In this document: positions 55,018 to 64,000 of the stretch, in pieces
Layout of the letters: the number at the start of each line of letters is the position of its first letter
How positions within the stretch are numbered: the stretch's first letter is position 1
From: Hymenopus coronatus
Lineage: Eukaryota > Arthropoda > Insecta > Mantodea > Hymenopodidae
Assembly: GCA_030762935.1 (NCBI GenBank)
Contig: CM060900.1
Location: 290,994,236 to 291,058,235, forward strand
Direction of reading: 5' to 3'
DNA length: 64,000 nt
Notes under the pieces: generated by a model
The model's database searches: none
What the model was told of the DNA's origin: nothing
The model's input: only the letters and a program-made list of their open reading frames with translations
Made by a program: the position numbers and the translations under genes

Positions 55018-55145
55018 TGAAATTCCCACCGAAGACAACCCTTGCATAGATTCATAAGACATCCAGTGGGTGAGCATCAAGACTACAGAGGCACTACATC
55101 AAAGGATTCCAGCAGTCAAAGGTAGTTGACAATGCAAACGTCTGC
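55018..55145 (+). repeat. Inverted terminal repeat, right arm
   Basis: Pairs with the left arm over about 125 bases with roughly 85 percent identity by eye; begins GAAATTCCCACCGAAGACAA. Confidence 0.85.
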
Positions 55146-55264
55146 CAAATATATGTACTACAGATATATATTATTAGTGAAGCTTCAAAGTGTTAATTTG
55201 ACTCAAAAGTTACTTTTAAAATAAAATATTGTTTTAAGATCTGTATGGGTGAGCTAATATAAAT

Positions 55265-55475
55265 GTGGCACTCACCAGTTGTTAGTCCTAAGAGGGATCA
55301 TCAAGTACTGTAGAGTTGCAGTACATGACCACAGTTTCCTCAAATTCTCATCCTGAATGATTGAGATGGCACGAAGAAACGCCTTGAATTTTGAGAATGT
55401 CAAGTAGTAAGTTTAGCATAATTATAACGTGGATTGTCACTCAAACTCAGATCAACAATTTCTTCATGTCGCTCC
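55265..55475 (-). other. Possible exon of a leucine-rich protein, minus strand
   Basis: Minus-strand pieces EEIVDLSLSDNPRYNYAKLT and, in another frame, FKAFLRAISIIQDENLRKLW then TATLQYLMIPLRTNN are leucine-rich, and the second ends at a strong donor CTG|GTGAGT (about 55274). A shift or a small intron lies between them. I do not recognise the gene. It could be a decayed element. Confidence 0.2.
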
Positions 55476-55550
55476 CCCCGCCCCAACACATTTGAAATTT
55501 TAGACATGATGTTAAATATCTATTATTTTTTAACACTTAAAAACATTGTT

Positions 55551-56690
55551 TTTTTTTTGTTTTTTTTAAATTTCCTTCTTTAAATAAAATTTTACATAAT
55601 TTCTCTTACGCATCTGAATTGATATTTTATTTCTTGGTCCAACATAAATTTTTAATTCTGTGATTATTTAGGCATGGTGGCCTTGCTCTGGTTCACATTA
55701 CTTGTATTTATTTCCCTATACCATTTCTCTCTTGTTTTTGGCATAAACTTCCCTAACATCTTTATATCCCCCTTCCTTCTTTAACTTCATTATCTTGATT
55801 TTTAGAACCTTTTTGCTATAATTCCCCAATTTCTAGGTATAAACTTTTCCCTTCATGATCTCATTTCTTCACATCCTAACATATAATACAAGTCATTATC
55901 TAGTTCTCCACATAAAGTGCATCTATCCAAATTCACTCTCTTTCTATTTGCTCTTAATCTATGTACACTTAATCTAGTCCATGCCCAACCCTCACTTCCT
56001 GCCCTATTATAAATATCCACATACTTCTCTCTGCCCATCCCTCCTTTAACTGACTATATAGTACTAAACTTTTCTTATAACCAAGGCTTTGAAATAATTC
56101 TTGCTTCTCCACAACATTCCTTACCACTTTCCAAAAAGTTGTCCATCCCTCTTTTCCTATATATTATGCATTCCAATTTCTTATGGAATTCTCATTTCCT
56201 GGGTACAGTTTGTCTCAATTAGGGGTTTTTCCTGCATTTCTAAACATTGTCTTAAAATATCTGCTCACCTATTATCTTAGTCTATAATAATATTACAACA
56301 TCCTATCCATTATCTTTTTAAAACCCATTCTTCCCATTTCCCGCAATGCTGCACCATTTGATGATGATATGGGTAAACCCAATACCCTTCTAAAAATATC
56401 CATTTTATTCAACCCATACCACCCTTCTTCACTTCCCCAAATCTCTACCCTGTAGGCCATCTTTGCTTCCACAACAGATTTTTATACCCTTTCCAACCAT
56501 TTGGTTTGTATATCTGGTATGTTATGCAGACAAGATCTTATAGCATTCATTGATAGTTTTCCCTTAGCTAAGGCACTAAACCTGTACTGATTTCATCTCC
56601 CATTACTGCTCAGCCTCACTCCTAGATAATCAAATTTCTTTACTACTGGCAACTCCTTCCCCTCCACGTGCCACTTTAGTATCACTTAAA
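55551..56690 (-). mobile_element. 5'-truncated LINE, minus strand
   Basis: Minus strand from 56690 down: GKELPVVKKFDYLGVRLSSN, then KWLERV and FRRVLGLPISSSNGAA (RT thumb and C-terminal connecting region), MGREKYVDIYNRAGSEGWAW, LSVHRLRANRKRVNLDRC and CTLCGELDNDLYYMLGCEEM, a C-terminal CCHC-like zinc region (C..C....H/Y..C). It then continues KLGNYSKKVLKIKIMKLKKE. The T-runs at 55551-55569 would be its poly(A) tail on the minus strand. Frameshifts and stops throughout. The hAT fossil abuts its 5' end. Confidence 0.65.
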
Positions 56691-57500
56691 AAGTTTTTGA
56701 AGTATATTAATTGAACTGGCATATTTCCTTTTAATTCATTTATGACAGCAGCAAAATCATCTAGGTTTTCTGCATAGTATTAAACTGCAGCCAATCATGT
56801 TCTTCAATGAGTCACCACAGCTGCCAGCAGAGTGTTTGGATTTTTGTTCTAAAAAATTTAAATTCTTTTAGGTGATTTGATGAACAATTTCTTACCATTA
56901 GAAATCAATTTGTCAATGTCAGGAAATATGGCTCTAATTTCCTCACATATGCTATGCAATTCATGCACAGCACACATGCTACATGAATCATTTTAGGATA
57001 ACTGCAAGTCCTACTGCTGTATATTTCATATATGGTGCAGCTTCAGTAAAAAAGTAATAAAACACTGTCATATTGTACACTATCTGGCCACAATATCTGC
57101 ACTGGTTCATTAAATAATCTGGCAATAGTCACATGGATTGTGGTAGGCATTACTTGGCAGGTCATTAGAAAAGATGGCTTTGAAATTTCAGGATCATTCT
57201 TAAATACACCTACAACTATGTTGCCAATTTTCATGCCAATAGAATCTGGAGTTTCAACTATGCTCGCCCATATTTTTAATCAGCACAGATTTTGTGTTTA
57301 TGTGTCACAGTTTCTTTGTAGCACTTGGGAAGATGTTGTTTTCGCATTTCAAAATTTATATATTTCATCAGGAATGTTTTAAACTTAGATTGATTCAATT
57401 CCATAATGGGTATGTCTGCTGAAACTAATGCTCTACACAAATTCTCACAATACACTGAAAATTCGAAAGGTCCAAGAACACACACTTTGCTCATCGTTAG
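56690..57500 (-). pseudogene. hAT-type transposase fossil
   Basis: Minus strand: FEFSVYCENLCRALVSADIP then FKTFLMKYINFEMRKQHLPK (57494-57350), IGNIVVGVFKNDPEISKPSF (57230), VTIARLFNEPVQILWPDSVQ (57130) and, further down, SMCAVHELHSICEEIRAIFP (56970-56900). The order and spacing fit hAT transposases of the CGGBP1-associated type common in insects: alpha-helical domain, beginning of the RNase H fold, and the C/H-A-H region. At about 56690 it is cut by the LINE. Four frame changes. Confidence 0.65.
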
Positions 57501-58300
57501 TTATAGCTGTACATTCATTGCCCTTGCACAAATGGGTACAAACAGCATGTTTGTCAGTGTTGACACTGTCTTGGAATCACTCTCAGGTGTAATTCTTTCA
57601 AATTATACTTCCTTGGTTCAAACTAATTAGGTTGGCTCATTCCAAATATAGGCTTCTGCCATCACTTAGTATTAACTAGATTGTGAGAAGAGATTGCTCA
57701 TTGTTTAGCTCTGATCTGTTTATACAGATTACTTAAGATCACATGGAGACCTTGATTGTATTTGAAGTACCTCATGATGCTACATACACCTCTTTGTTTC
57801 CTAGTAGCATGGTGAGCTGGTGACATATCTGAGAAAGATGAAATAACATAGCCTTTATAATGGTAAAACTGCATATGTTGCTAACTATTCCTGACAAATA
57901 AGTCAATGTGACAAATGATATATTAATTTTTGTATTTTCCTCCTCTTTATGTTTCCTGTATGTTTTGGAGTGTACTGAGACAATGTGTTACAACAGAGCA
58001 TTTCAACACGCACAGAACATTATCTTAAATTGACGTAGCCGCAGAGAAAAAAATTAAATTCTTGGAAAACTACACCTTTACAAATAAAATAATTGTGCTT
58101 ATAAAAATTGGCTTTCCAGTGAAATAGAAACCCTCTGGATATGCCATAAAATGATTGCCTTCCTGCCTTACTACAAAAAAAAAAAAGGAGCAAAAACTTG
58201 AGATCATAGGAATGGCTACTACAAATATTATGATAATATGATTATAATTTAACCAAAGTCTTTATCTCAAAAATTGGTTGCAAATAATTTCTATATTGCA
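57501..58300. other. Intergenic DNA
   Basis: A 5' part of the hAT may continue here but is not recognisable. Run of 12 A at about 58174-58185. Confidence 0.35.
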
Positions 58301-58309
58301 CTGTTACAT

Positions 58310-58430
58310 AAAAATTCTGCAGTACATTTTACTTGACGCTTTGATGTGTTGACAGTCGCCATTGCGTGCCAACACCCCCAGTTGAACATTTGACTTACAA
58401 CTCTTTCTTATATAGCCATTAATGACATCT
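58310..58430. repeat. Unclassified interspersed repeat, short copy
   Basis: ACTTGACGCTTTGATG, GACAGTCGCCATTGCGTG, CAACACCCCCAGTTGAAC and ACTTACAACTC align with the first part of the copy at 58555, about 245 bp further on. Confidence 0.5.
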
Positions 58431-58554
58431 TTCATTTCTAGCTTAATTTCCTTAATTTTGCCAACAAACTTTCCATCATTTCCTCCATCTGAGCATAAAA
58501 ATTCCACTCCCACACCAGTGTGACCAATGCCTTTCTTGGTTACAAATAAAATTT

Positions 58555-58815
58555 AATTCACTCGATGCTTTGATGCACAGACACTGTCAGAATTCTCATG
58601 CCACTGCATGCTAACACTCCAGTCAAACCTGACTCACAAGTCACACTGTATTGTAACTCTTCCTACTTTTTATAACTAAAAATGATGAGACAGCTTTCTA
58701 AGAATCTGTCAAAGCTACTGGAAGATTCTGCCTTGTGTCAGATATGATGCATTCCAAAGCTTCCAGTTACCAGCATGTCACACTTCCTATGTTTACCTCA
58801 TTCCAGTTCCATTGC
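58555..58815. repeat. Unclassified interspersed repeat, copy 2
   Basis: Same orientation as 13040-13335; see that entry for shared anchors. It also aligns at its left end with 58310-58430. Confidence 0.55.
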
Positions 58816-59560
58816 TGCATACCAAAGCTTCTGTGAACCCAAGAACGACAGTACATTGCATGTTACAAAACCAAACAAAGTGGTTTCAAACATGAAATGA
58901 GAGGAAACAGGATATTAAACTTTATTGGGGAGAAAAATTCACAAACTCTAGCATAATTTATTAGTGCACTGTCCTATTAATACACTATTATGCACTGTGC
59001 CCTCTATTAGTATGGATGGATTTATTTTACCTAAAGTATTTATTGTACTGTGCAGTTTTAGACCTTAAGTTTCAAGGCATTTCAAGATGTTTAAGGTAAA
59101 AATACTTTACTGTGAAGGCAAAAAAAATTGGAAAAAAGGAGCCAAGATCCTGAGGCCTTTGGCCCTTGTTTTGTAAGTAACTGTTTTCTACTTTTGAGTT
59201 CATGCACAAGTTAAAATGATACATATCTTCAAGATATTGCTCCCAGAAAAACCACTGAACTTCCACACATTCTTCCCATCACCATGGAGCAAGTTCTACT
59301 TTTGGATACGTTTTAATTTCAGCAGTGGATACCTTTGTCTAGCTGATATTTTGACTGCTAATGACAACATTCCATTTACAGGTATTTCTTGAGGCAGTAT
59401 TTTCAAAATGCAGCCATTTATTCATTACCAATATTCTTCTCTGCTGTTCCAGAACATAAATATTCATTAAATGAATCCAAGCAGCAGCCAGATTAGGATA
59501 GATTTCTACGACGTTCATGCCACCTGGTCAGAGTATATATATATATATATATATATACAT
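58816..59560. other. Intergenic DNA with TA microsatellite
   Basis: (TA)n at 59534-59557. A minus frame of 64 codons at 59072-59266 has no recognisable relative. Confidence 0.4.
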
Positions 59561-60135
59561 ATATACACATACAGGCTGTTTAACCGATAGTGGAGTGCAC
59601 CTTTTTTGGTGAGCGTCGATGTGGATTTCTTCTTTAGACCCGAGTAGGATGGTAAAGAGGAAATAGCACAGAGCCAAGCTACTTCGGCAGCAGTCGATGC
59701 CTGTTCGCTGGCAGCCGTCAATCTCAATCAAAGAGGACACAAGAAAGAAGTGGCAGAGACTCTGTGAGGATCTCCAGAGGAGGGAGCAGCACAAGAAAGC
59801 TCCTTTCAACATTCCATACATCCTATCCTAAACTCCCCATTAATTTCCTATATACCATCACCTTCACTCCCTAGGCTGCAGTCAGGTTTATTTATGGCTG
59901 TAGCCTAGACACAACCTTCACCTGCTCCTGCACACTGTGTGGCAGTTTCAATCTTTGCTTACTAATGTGGCTGCTAAGCTGGACTGCGCTACGCTTCAAG
60001 AGAACAATATACCACATAACGTGGAGAGGTTTTTAGTGGGTATGCCACGCTGAGCAGAGAGGCCTACATATCCTCCCAGCCATTGCACTTCGGCTGGGGG
60101 CTGAATGCTGCAATGCATTTTCCCCCTCCATGGTA

Positions 60136-60167
<32 letters not shown>
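59561..60167 (+). mobile_element. Poly(A)-tailed retroposon fragment, class unknown
   Basis: A GC-richer block, unlike its neighbours, ends in 31 A (60137-60167). One plus frame (WQRLCEDLQRREQHKKAPF) and Pro/Ser-rich pieces are open but not recognised. The composition and tail suggest the 3' end of a LINE or a processed transcript. Confidence 0.45.
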
Positions 60168-60169
<2 letters not shown>

Positions 60170-60179
60170 GATTAGTAGT

Positions 60180-60290
60180 CATTCATCATCCTGAGGATGG
60201 TAGAAATTTACTCTTCCAAAACGTTGATGGCTCCACATCCCCTCACCTGGCTTAAAGCCAGAGAATGCTTGAAGTAAATATTCATGGTTT
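60180..60290 (+). mobile_element. Penelope-type terminal repeat remnant
   Basis: ATCATCCTGAGGATGGTAGA and AACGTTGATGGC resemble the CTGAGGATG...CGAAACGTT ends typical of Penelope-like elements. No RT is adjacent. Confidence 0.35.
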
Positions 60291-60849
60291 GCACCAAATA
60301 TACAATGGAATTCTTAAGTGTTAATGTCAGCCGTTTCTAGGGTTTACTAAACAACTGGTTGCAAAGGTGTTTGTTCTGCATATTTGTGTTTTGGATTGTG
60401 AGAAGATTATTTTGAAAAGTCTAGATTAATTACACTGTACAACAAAAAAGTGCCAAAGCTTGAAACTCTGAAATATATATGTTATTATGCACTGAAAGAC
60501 CACCACCCCAGGCATGGTCTGACTGCTTGGAAACATAAGACAGTCTTGTATTGTAATAATGTGAGGGAACTTATGCATCAGCTAGGCAGATAACATATTC
60601 GTGATGAGCGGCATATATTTATCAACTCTTCAAAATCCAGTATAAAAGGTGTAATGCTATACAATGATAATATTAACCCTTCGGTACCAGTGGCTTATGG
60701 CATAAGTATGAAAGGAACGTACAAAAACATGAATTTCTTCCTAAAAGTAGTAAGTTATAATGACAACAAATGGTAAATATGTATTGGTCTATTAACCAGA
60801 TTGCAACCGGGATATACAAAGTATTGTTTTTTGTTTGAATGGAACTCTC

Positions 60850-61545
60850 AGAGAGAGTTAATCATTACAGAGTGATGGAGTGGCCTTTGAGACAAGGTTT
60901 AGTATCAGGCGAGGAAAATGTAAAGTTTCACCCACTCGTGGATTCTCAGAAAATGTTATTAACACTGCTCCATATAAAGCTGGTTTTACTGAAGAATTTC
61001 ATTTAAGCAATGGACAAAAATAGGAATAGTCTTCAGTATCTAAGAGAAAAGTTTCCCAGGTTCAGTGAAGCAAAATTAAAAGAGGGTATTTTCATACTTT
61101 CTCAACTCCGGAAAATCCAGCAGGATCCTATGTTTGAGGAAAAACTTACGAAACAGAAATAGTAGCATGGTGTGCATTCAAAGACATATGTTCAAAACTC
61201 CTGGCAAATTACAGAGAAGATAACTACATCAAAGTTGTGGAAAATTTGTTAAGGGCAAATGAGAAAACTGAGTGCAATAGGCCCCTTAAAATTTGTTTCC
61301 TGCACTCCCATCCCTACTTCTTTCCATTGAATGTGGGTATGTTAAGCAACAAGCATGGAGAAAGATTTCAAGCAAATATCCCAAATGGAAAGGCGATATG
61401 CAGGAAAATTATCTCCTAACATGCTTGCTGACTACTGTTGGTTTCTTGTCTCTGAGTGTTTTGGGCCCAGCCACAAAAGAAACTCTTCCAAGAAAACATT
61501 CTAAAATTGTAAGTTTTGAACATTTTTTTGAAGTTATTTGACATT
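60850..61545 (+). pseudogene. Fossil of a multi-copy arthropod protein of unknown origin
   Basis: Plus-strand fragments in order: VSGEENVKFHPLVDSQKMLL and LLHIKLVLLKNF (60895-61000), LREKFPRFSEAKLKEGIFIL (61040-61100), AWCAFKDICSKLLANYREDN (61165-61230), KICFLHSHPYFFPLNVG and KHGERFQANIP (61290-61385), and LADYCWF in another frame (61425). This order matches a protein found in many copies in arthropod genomes, probably encoded by a mobile element; I do not know its function. Two or more frameshifts. About 230 residues are represented. Confidence 0.5.
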
Positions 61546-62864
61546 TTATCAGTAATTACCACAGCCTTTTCAATAAAATTGGTACTTTTGAATGCTGACT
61601 GTACTAAAATTTTGAATCTATAACCTACATTTATGAAAAAAAATATTAAACTTTACCAATATATAAAATATGGTTGCCAAAGTAAACGGAACGTGATAGG
61701 GAATTTTTGACTTCAAATTCAAATTTAGGAGAACCAAATTAGGTTCTCACATTTTCATTTCATGACATGAATAAAGTTAAAATTTTATTGTACAGTGTTA
61801 TTCATCACTCTTAGATAAATACAATTGTTAGCAATATACTTGTAATTAAGTTTGCAGTAGCTAAAATTAAGTGCTCATAGCTACTTGGAATTATAGTGGT
61901 AAAGGTCAAGTTAAGATAATTAAACACTACTTTTATGTTTTATCCTATAGGTGAAATGATTAATGTTATGTAAATATTTTACTACCCAACAAAAAAGCAA
62001 GAGCTTATAGCAAACTAACCAAAGATTTGCATATGTTTGGATAATCTCGAGAGCAGCAATACCTTGCCTATGCAATAAAACTTTAGTTTTTGGACTGGTA
62101 ATGGATTTTAGGTGTGTGTGCGTGCGTGTGTTTTTTTTTTTTTTTTGTGGGTCAAAGGATGAATTTCCACAAAATAAATTAATATAGTTACGCTATTTTG
62201 CTGTGTGCTATCATTATTGGAAACATTACCTGCCATGATATTTAAACACATTTTGCAATGCATTGATTTTAAAGTGAAGTATAGGAACACTTAATAAGAT
62301 CAGAAGGAATACTTCTTTCACCTATCACCATTTATATCACTGCACAATCACAAAACATGGTAATCATATACACCTTAAAAATATAACACTAAATGCAAAA
62401 CTTCATTTGAAACATGCCATGCAACTTCACAAAAAAGTTTTTTGGCTATTATATAAGAGAAAAAATGTTTCAGAGTATATTTGTTAATAATAATAATAAT
62501 AATAGAAAGAATGTGGGGGATAAAATGAGCCATAGCTGCTGGTCGTAGAGTAGTCTTTAGTGGAGGAATGTATAAGGCTAAAGTGAAGGAAAACAAACTG
62601 TGAAGCTTGGTGTCGCTATTTTAAAAAGATATCCCTTAGGAGCAGGACTTAGACTATATGTCTACTGGGGAATTTATGCCATAGTGATCATTTGTACAGC
62701 CAGGTAGAAATAAATGAAGTATGAGGAAATTAAAAGTCTAAAATGGAATAAACAAAGTAGTTCTGATGGAATACAAGGCATATTTTTTAAGGCGTGAAGC
62801 TAAATTGACATTAGATTAATTTATCATTGATGATATTAAATTCCATTTTTGAAGGAGGTAGGAG
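61546..62864. other. Intergenic DNA
   Basis: T-run preceded by GTGTGTGTGCGTGC at 62112-62146; (AAT)n at 62487-62504. No gene recognised. Confidence 0.4.
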
Positions 62865-63443
62865 GATGGATAAAAAAAGTAACACCGAATAATGTTTTTC
62901 CAAAAAAAGTTTAATAGTTAAAAACACAAAAAGACTCACAAATGAACTTACACTTTTCACCTACTTTTTGATATAGTCACCAACTTTCTCAACACATTTG
63001 TCCCATCGTGATACCAGTTTCAATATGTCCCATTCATGGAAGTCTGTTTCCTTGGAGTATAGCCATTTGCAGACTGCTGCTTTCACTTCTGCATCTTTCA
63101 CAAAGCGTTAACCAACCACGAATTTCTTCATAGGACCAAACAGATGAAAGTCTGATGGTGTAAGGTCCTGACTGTATGGTGGATGCTGGAGCATTTTTGG
63201 TGATTTTCTGACGAACAGCAGTTGCAATATTGTGGCAAGCTTTGTCATCAAGAAGTTTGACATCAGCATTAATGTTGTGGTGTTTGCCACGAATGGCTCA
63301 ATATTTCACAAAAATCTTAATGTAAGCTGCAGCATTCATAGTGGTTGGGTATTCAGCAAAATGTACCAATAAAACATGATGCATATCCCAAAACATTGTC
63401 ACAAGCTCTTTCGTAGCAGACTGAGTCTCTTTGAATTTGATGT
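62865..63443 (-). pseudogene. mariner transposase C-terminal half, cut by a LINE
   Basis: Minus strand from 63443: NIKFKETQSATKELVTMFWD, VLLVHFAEYPTTMNAAAYIK, DVKLLDDKACHNIA (second-Asp region), HPPYSQDLTPSDFHLFGPMK (third Asp) and, near 63080-62970, CKWLYSKETDFHEWDILKLV to the end near VGDYIKK. The second Asp block reads LLDDKACH, where LLxDNARPH is usual, so an Asp is retained there. The element ends near 62870. Its N-terminal half would be upstream (higher coordinates) and is separated by the inserted LINE. Confidence 0.75.
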
Positions 63444-64000
63444 TAAGATGGCGGCGCGTGGTGTTGTAACGAGAAGTCAGCTTCATAAAAGTAGTGAAAA
63501 TCGTGGAAATAAATACAATGCTGTGCTTTCTAACTGCAGTAAAGTAGTTAGAAATAGGAGAGAAGATGACGGAAATGAAGATAGGGTATTGAGAGAATCA
63601 GAAGTTCGAAAAGAATTAGAACAAGTGTTCGTGGCTACAGCGGCAACGAAAAAAAGGCGGGAAATGCATGACTGTGAGGTGGTAGCGTCGCTTCATGTTA
63701 TAGTTGATATTTTAAATAAAGATCTAAAGCGTGTGCAGGAAGAAGTGATTGCTCTGAGAAAAGAAAACGAAGCATTGAAAATACAGCTAACAACAAAATC
63801 TGATTCGGAACCGACTCCAACATCATTACAGAAATGCCGCGATGTTTTTACGGTGGTAGGCAGAAAAGGTAAAAAGCTGCGAAGGCATTCTGAACCAAAC
63901 ATAACTAGACTCCATCAGTGTGATGTACCGCTATCTAATAGATATGAAGCGCTACAAGATCAAGAAGATATTCTGGAAATATCTACTAGTCCTAAGCATG
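63443..64000 (+). CDS. LINE ORF1, 5' end, intact to the window edge
   Basis: ATG at 63448 (AAGATGGCGGC, the same 5' terminus as the LINE at 16308) opens a frame that has no stop through the end of the window, 184 codons. The product starts MAARGVVTRSQLHKSSENRG, then a coiled coil (VQEEVIALRKENEALKIQL, about residues 98-116) and CRDVFTVVGRKGKKLRRHSE, with LSNRYEALQD near residue 165, matching LQNRFQALQD in the decayed copy. In that copy the SGNH-like domain comes next, so here it is expected just beyond the window. Codons are undamaged, in contrast to every other element here, so this is a young copy and possibly active. It interrupts a mariner. Confidence 0.8.

Larger units (their letters stand above)
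53793..55145 (-). mobile_element. Second Penelope-like element, with inverted terminal repeats
   Basis: Minus-strand fossil read from about 54920 down: VSFDVNSLFPSIPHQK (RT motif A), LINQTGFTFKGKIYNQNTGS, WFRYVDDIFA near 54610 (catalytic YVDD), LEFGIYRTDTHIDNHKKSD near 54440 and the GIY-YIG nuclease KRPGIYKIICEGCEKIY near 54195-54145. The block is bounded by inverted copies of one sequence (53793-53935 and 55018-55145). Many indels, inactive. Confidence 0.8.

Noticed and set aside
57140..57630. Plus-strand frames of 74-80 codons
   Set aside because: They are the antisense of the hAT transposase fossil.

Overview
The window looks like AT-rich, repeat-saturated insect (arthropod) nuclear DNA. 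There are almost no intact reading frames. Nearly every long similarity I can see is a decayed mobile element, and the element types (Tc1, DUF4817-type and mariner transposases, a piggyBac, a hAT, CR1/jockey-type and RNase H-bearing LINEs, Penelope-like elements, tRNA-derived SINEs) are those of large insect genomes. I cannot name the species. Family assignments come from reading translated motifs by eye; no search was run.

Host genes are sparse. A 3' terminal exon resembling the C-terminus of an insect SMYD (SET/MYND) protein lies at 3969-4279 (+). The last exon of the protein phosphatase 1 regulator sds22/PPP1R7 lies at 39753-39926 (-). A three-exon Myb/SANT-like (MSANTD-type) gene, apparently frameshifted, lies at 45138-47982 (+).

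Layout: 1-3.5 kb, 210-bp tandem duplication and a gypsy fossil. 4-13.8 kb, SINEs, Tc1, DUF4817 and mariner fossils, microsatellites. 13.83-22.87 kb, a copia element bounded by LTRs and a 5-bp target duplication, split by a full-length CR1/jockey-type LINE (16308-20784). 23-26.2 kb, tRNA-like repeats and an RNase H-bearing I-type LINE interrupted by a SINE. 27-33.8 kb, a compact virus-like DNA cassette described below. 36.4-39.05 kb, an internally deleted mariner abutting a piggyBac with TTAA target sites. 42-44.6 kb, a LINE tail and a mariner with terminal inverted repeats over 100 bp. 49.9-52.5 kb, a Penelope-like element and a full-length mariner. 53.5-57.6 kb, a second Penelope-like element with inverted terminal repeats and a LINE next to a hAT. 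58-63.4 kb, unclassified repeats, a poly(A) retroposon and a truncated mariner. 63.44 kb to the end, the 5' end of a second LINE with an open ORF1 that leaves the window.

The most interesting region is 28.4-32.0 kb. Left, plus-strand small genes start behind a TATA box and include a convincing spliced exon pair. Right, minus-strand ORFs behind another TATA-like box resemble capsid proteins of Polinton/adintovirus-like DNA elements. The two sets converge on back-to-back poly(A) signals near 30.0 kb. The block lies between two 83-bp direct repeats 5.5 kb apart and is flanked by degenerate tandem arrays. No polymerase or integrase was recognised, so it could be a non-autonomous or unusual small virus-like element. 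The capsid-like frame is broken, in one place by a 53-bp tandem duplication.
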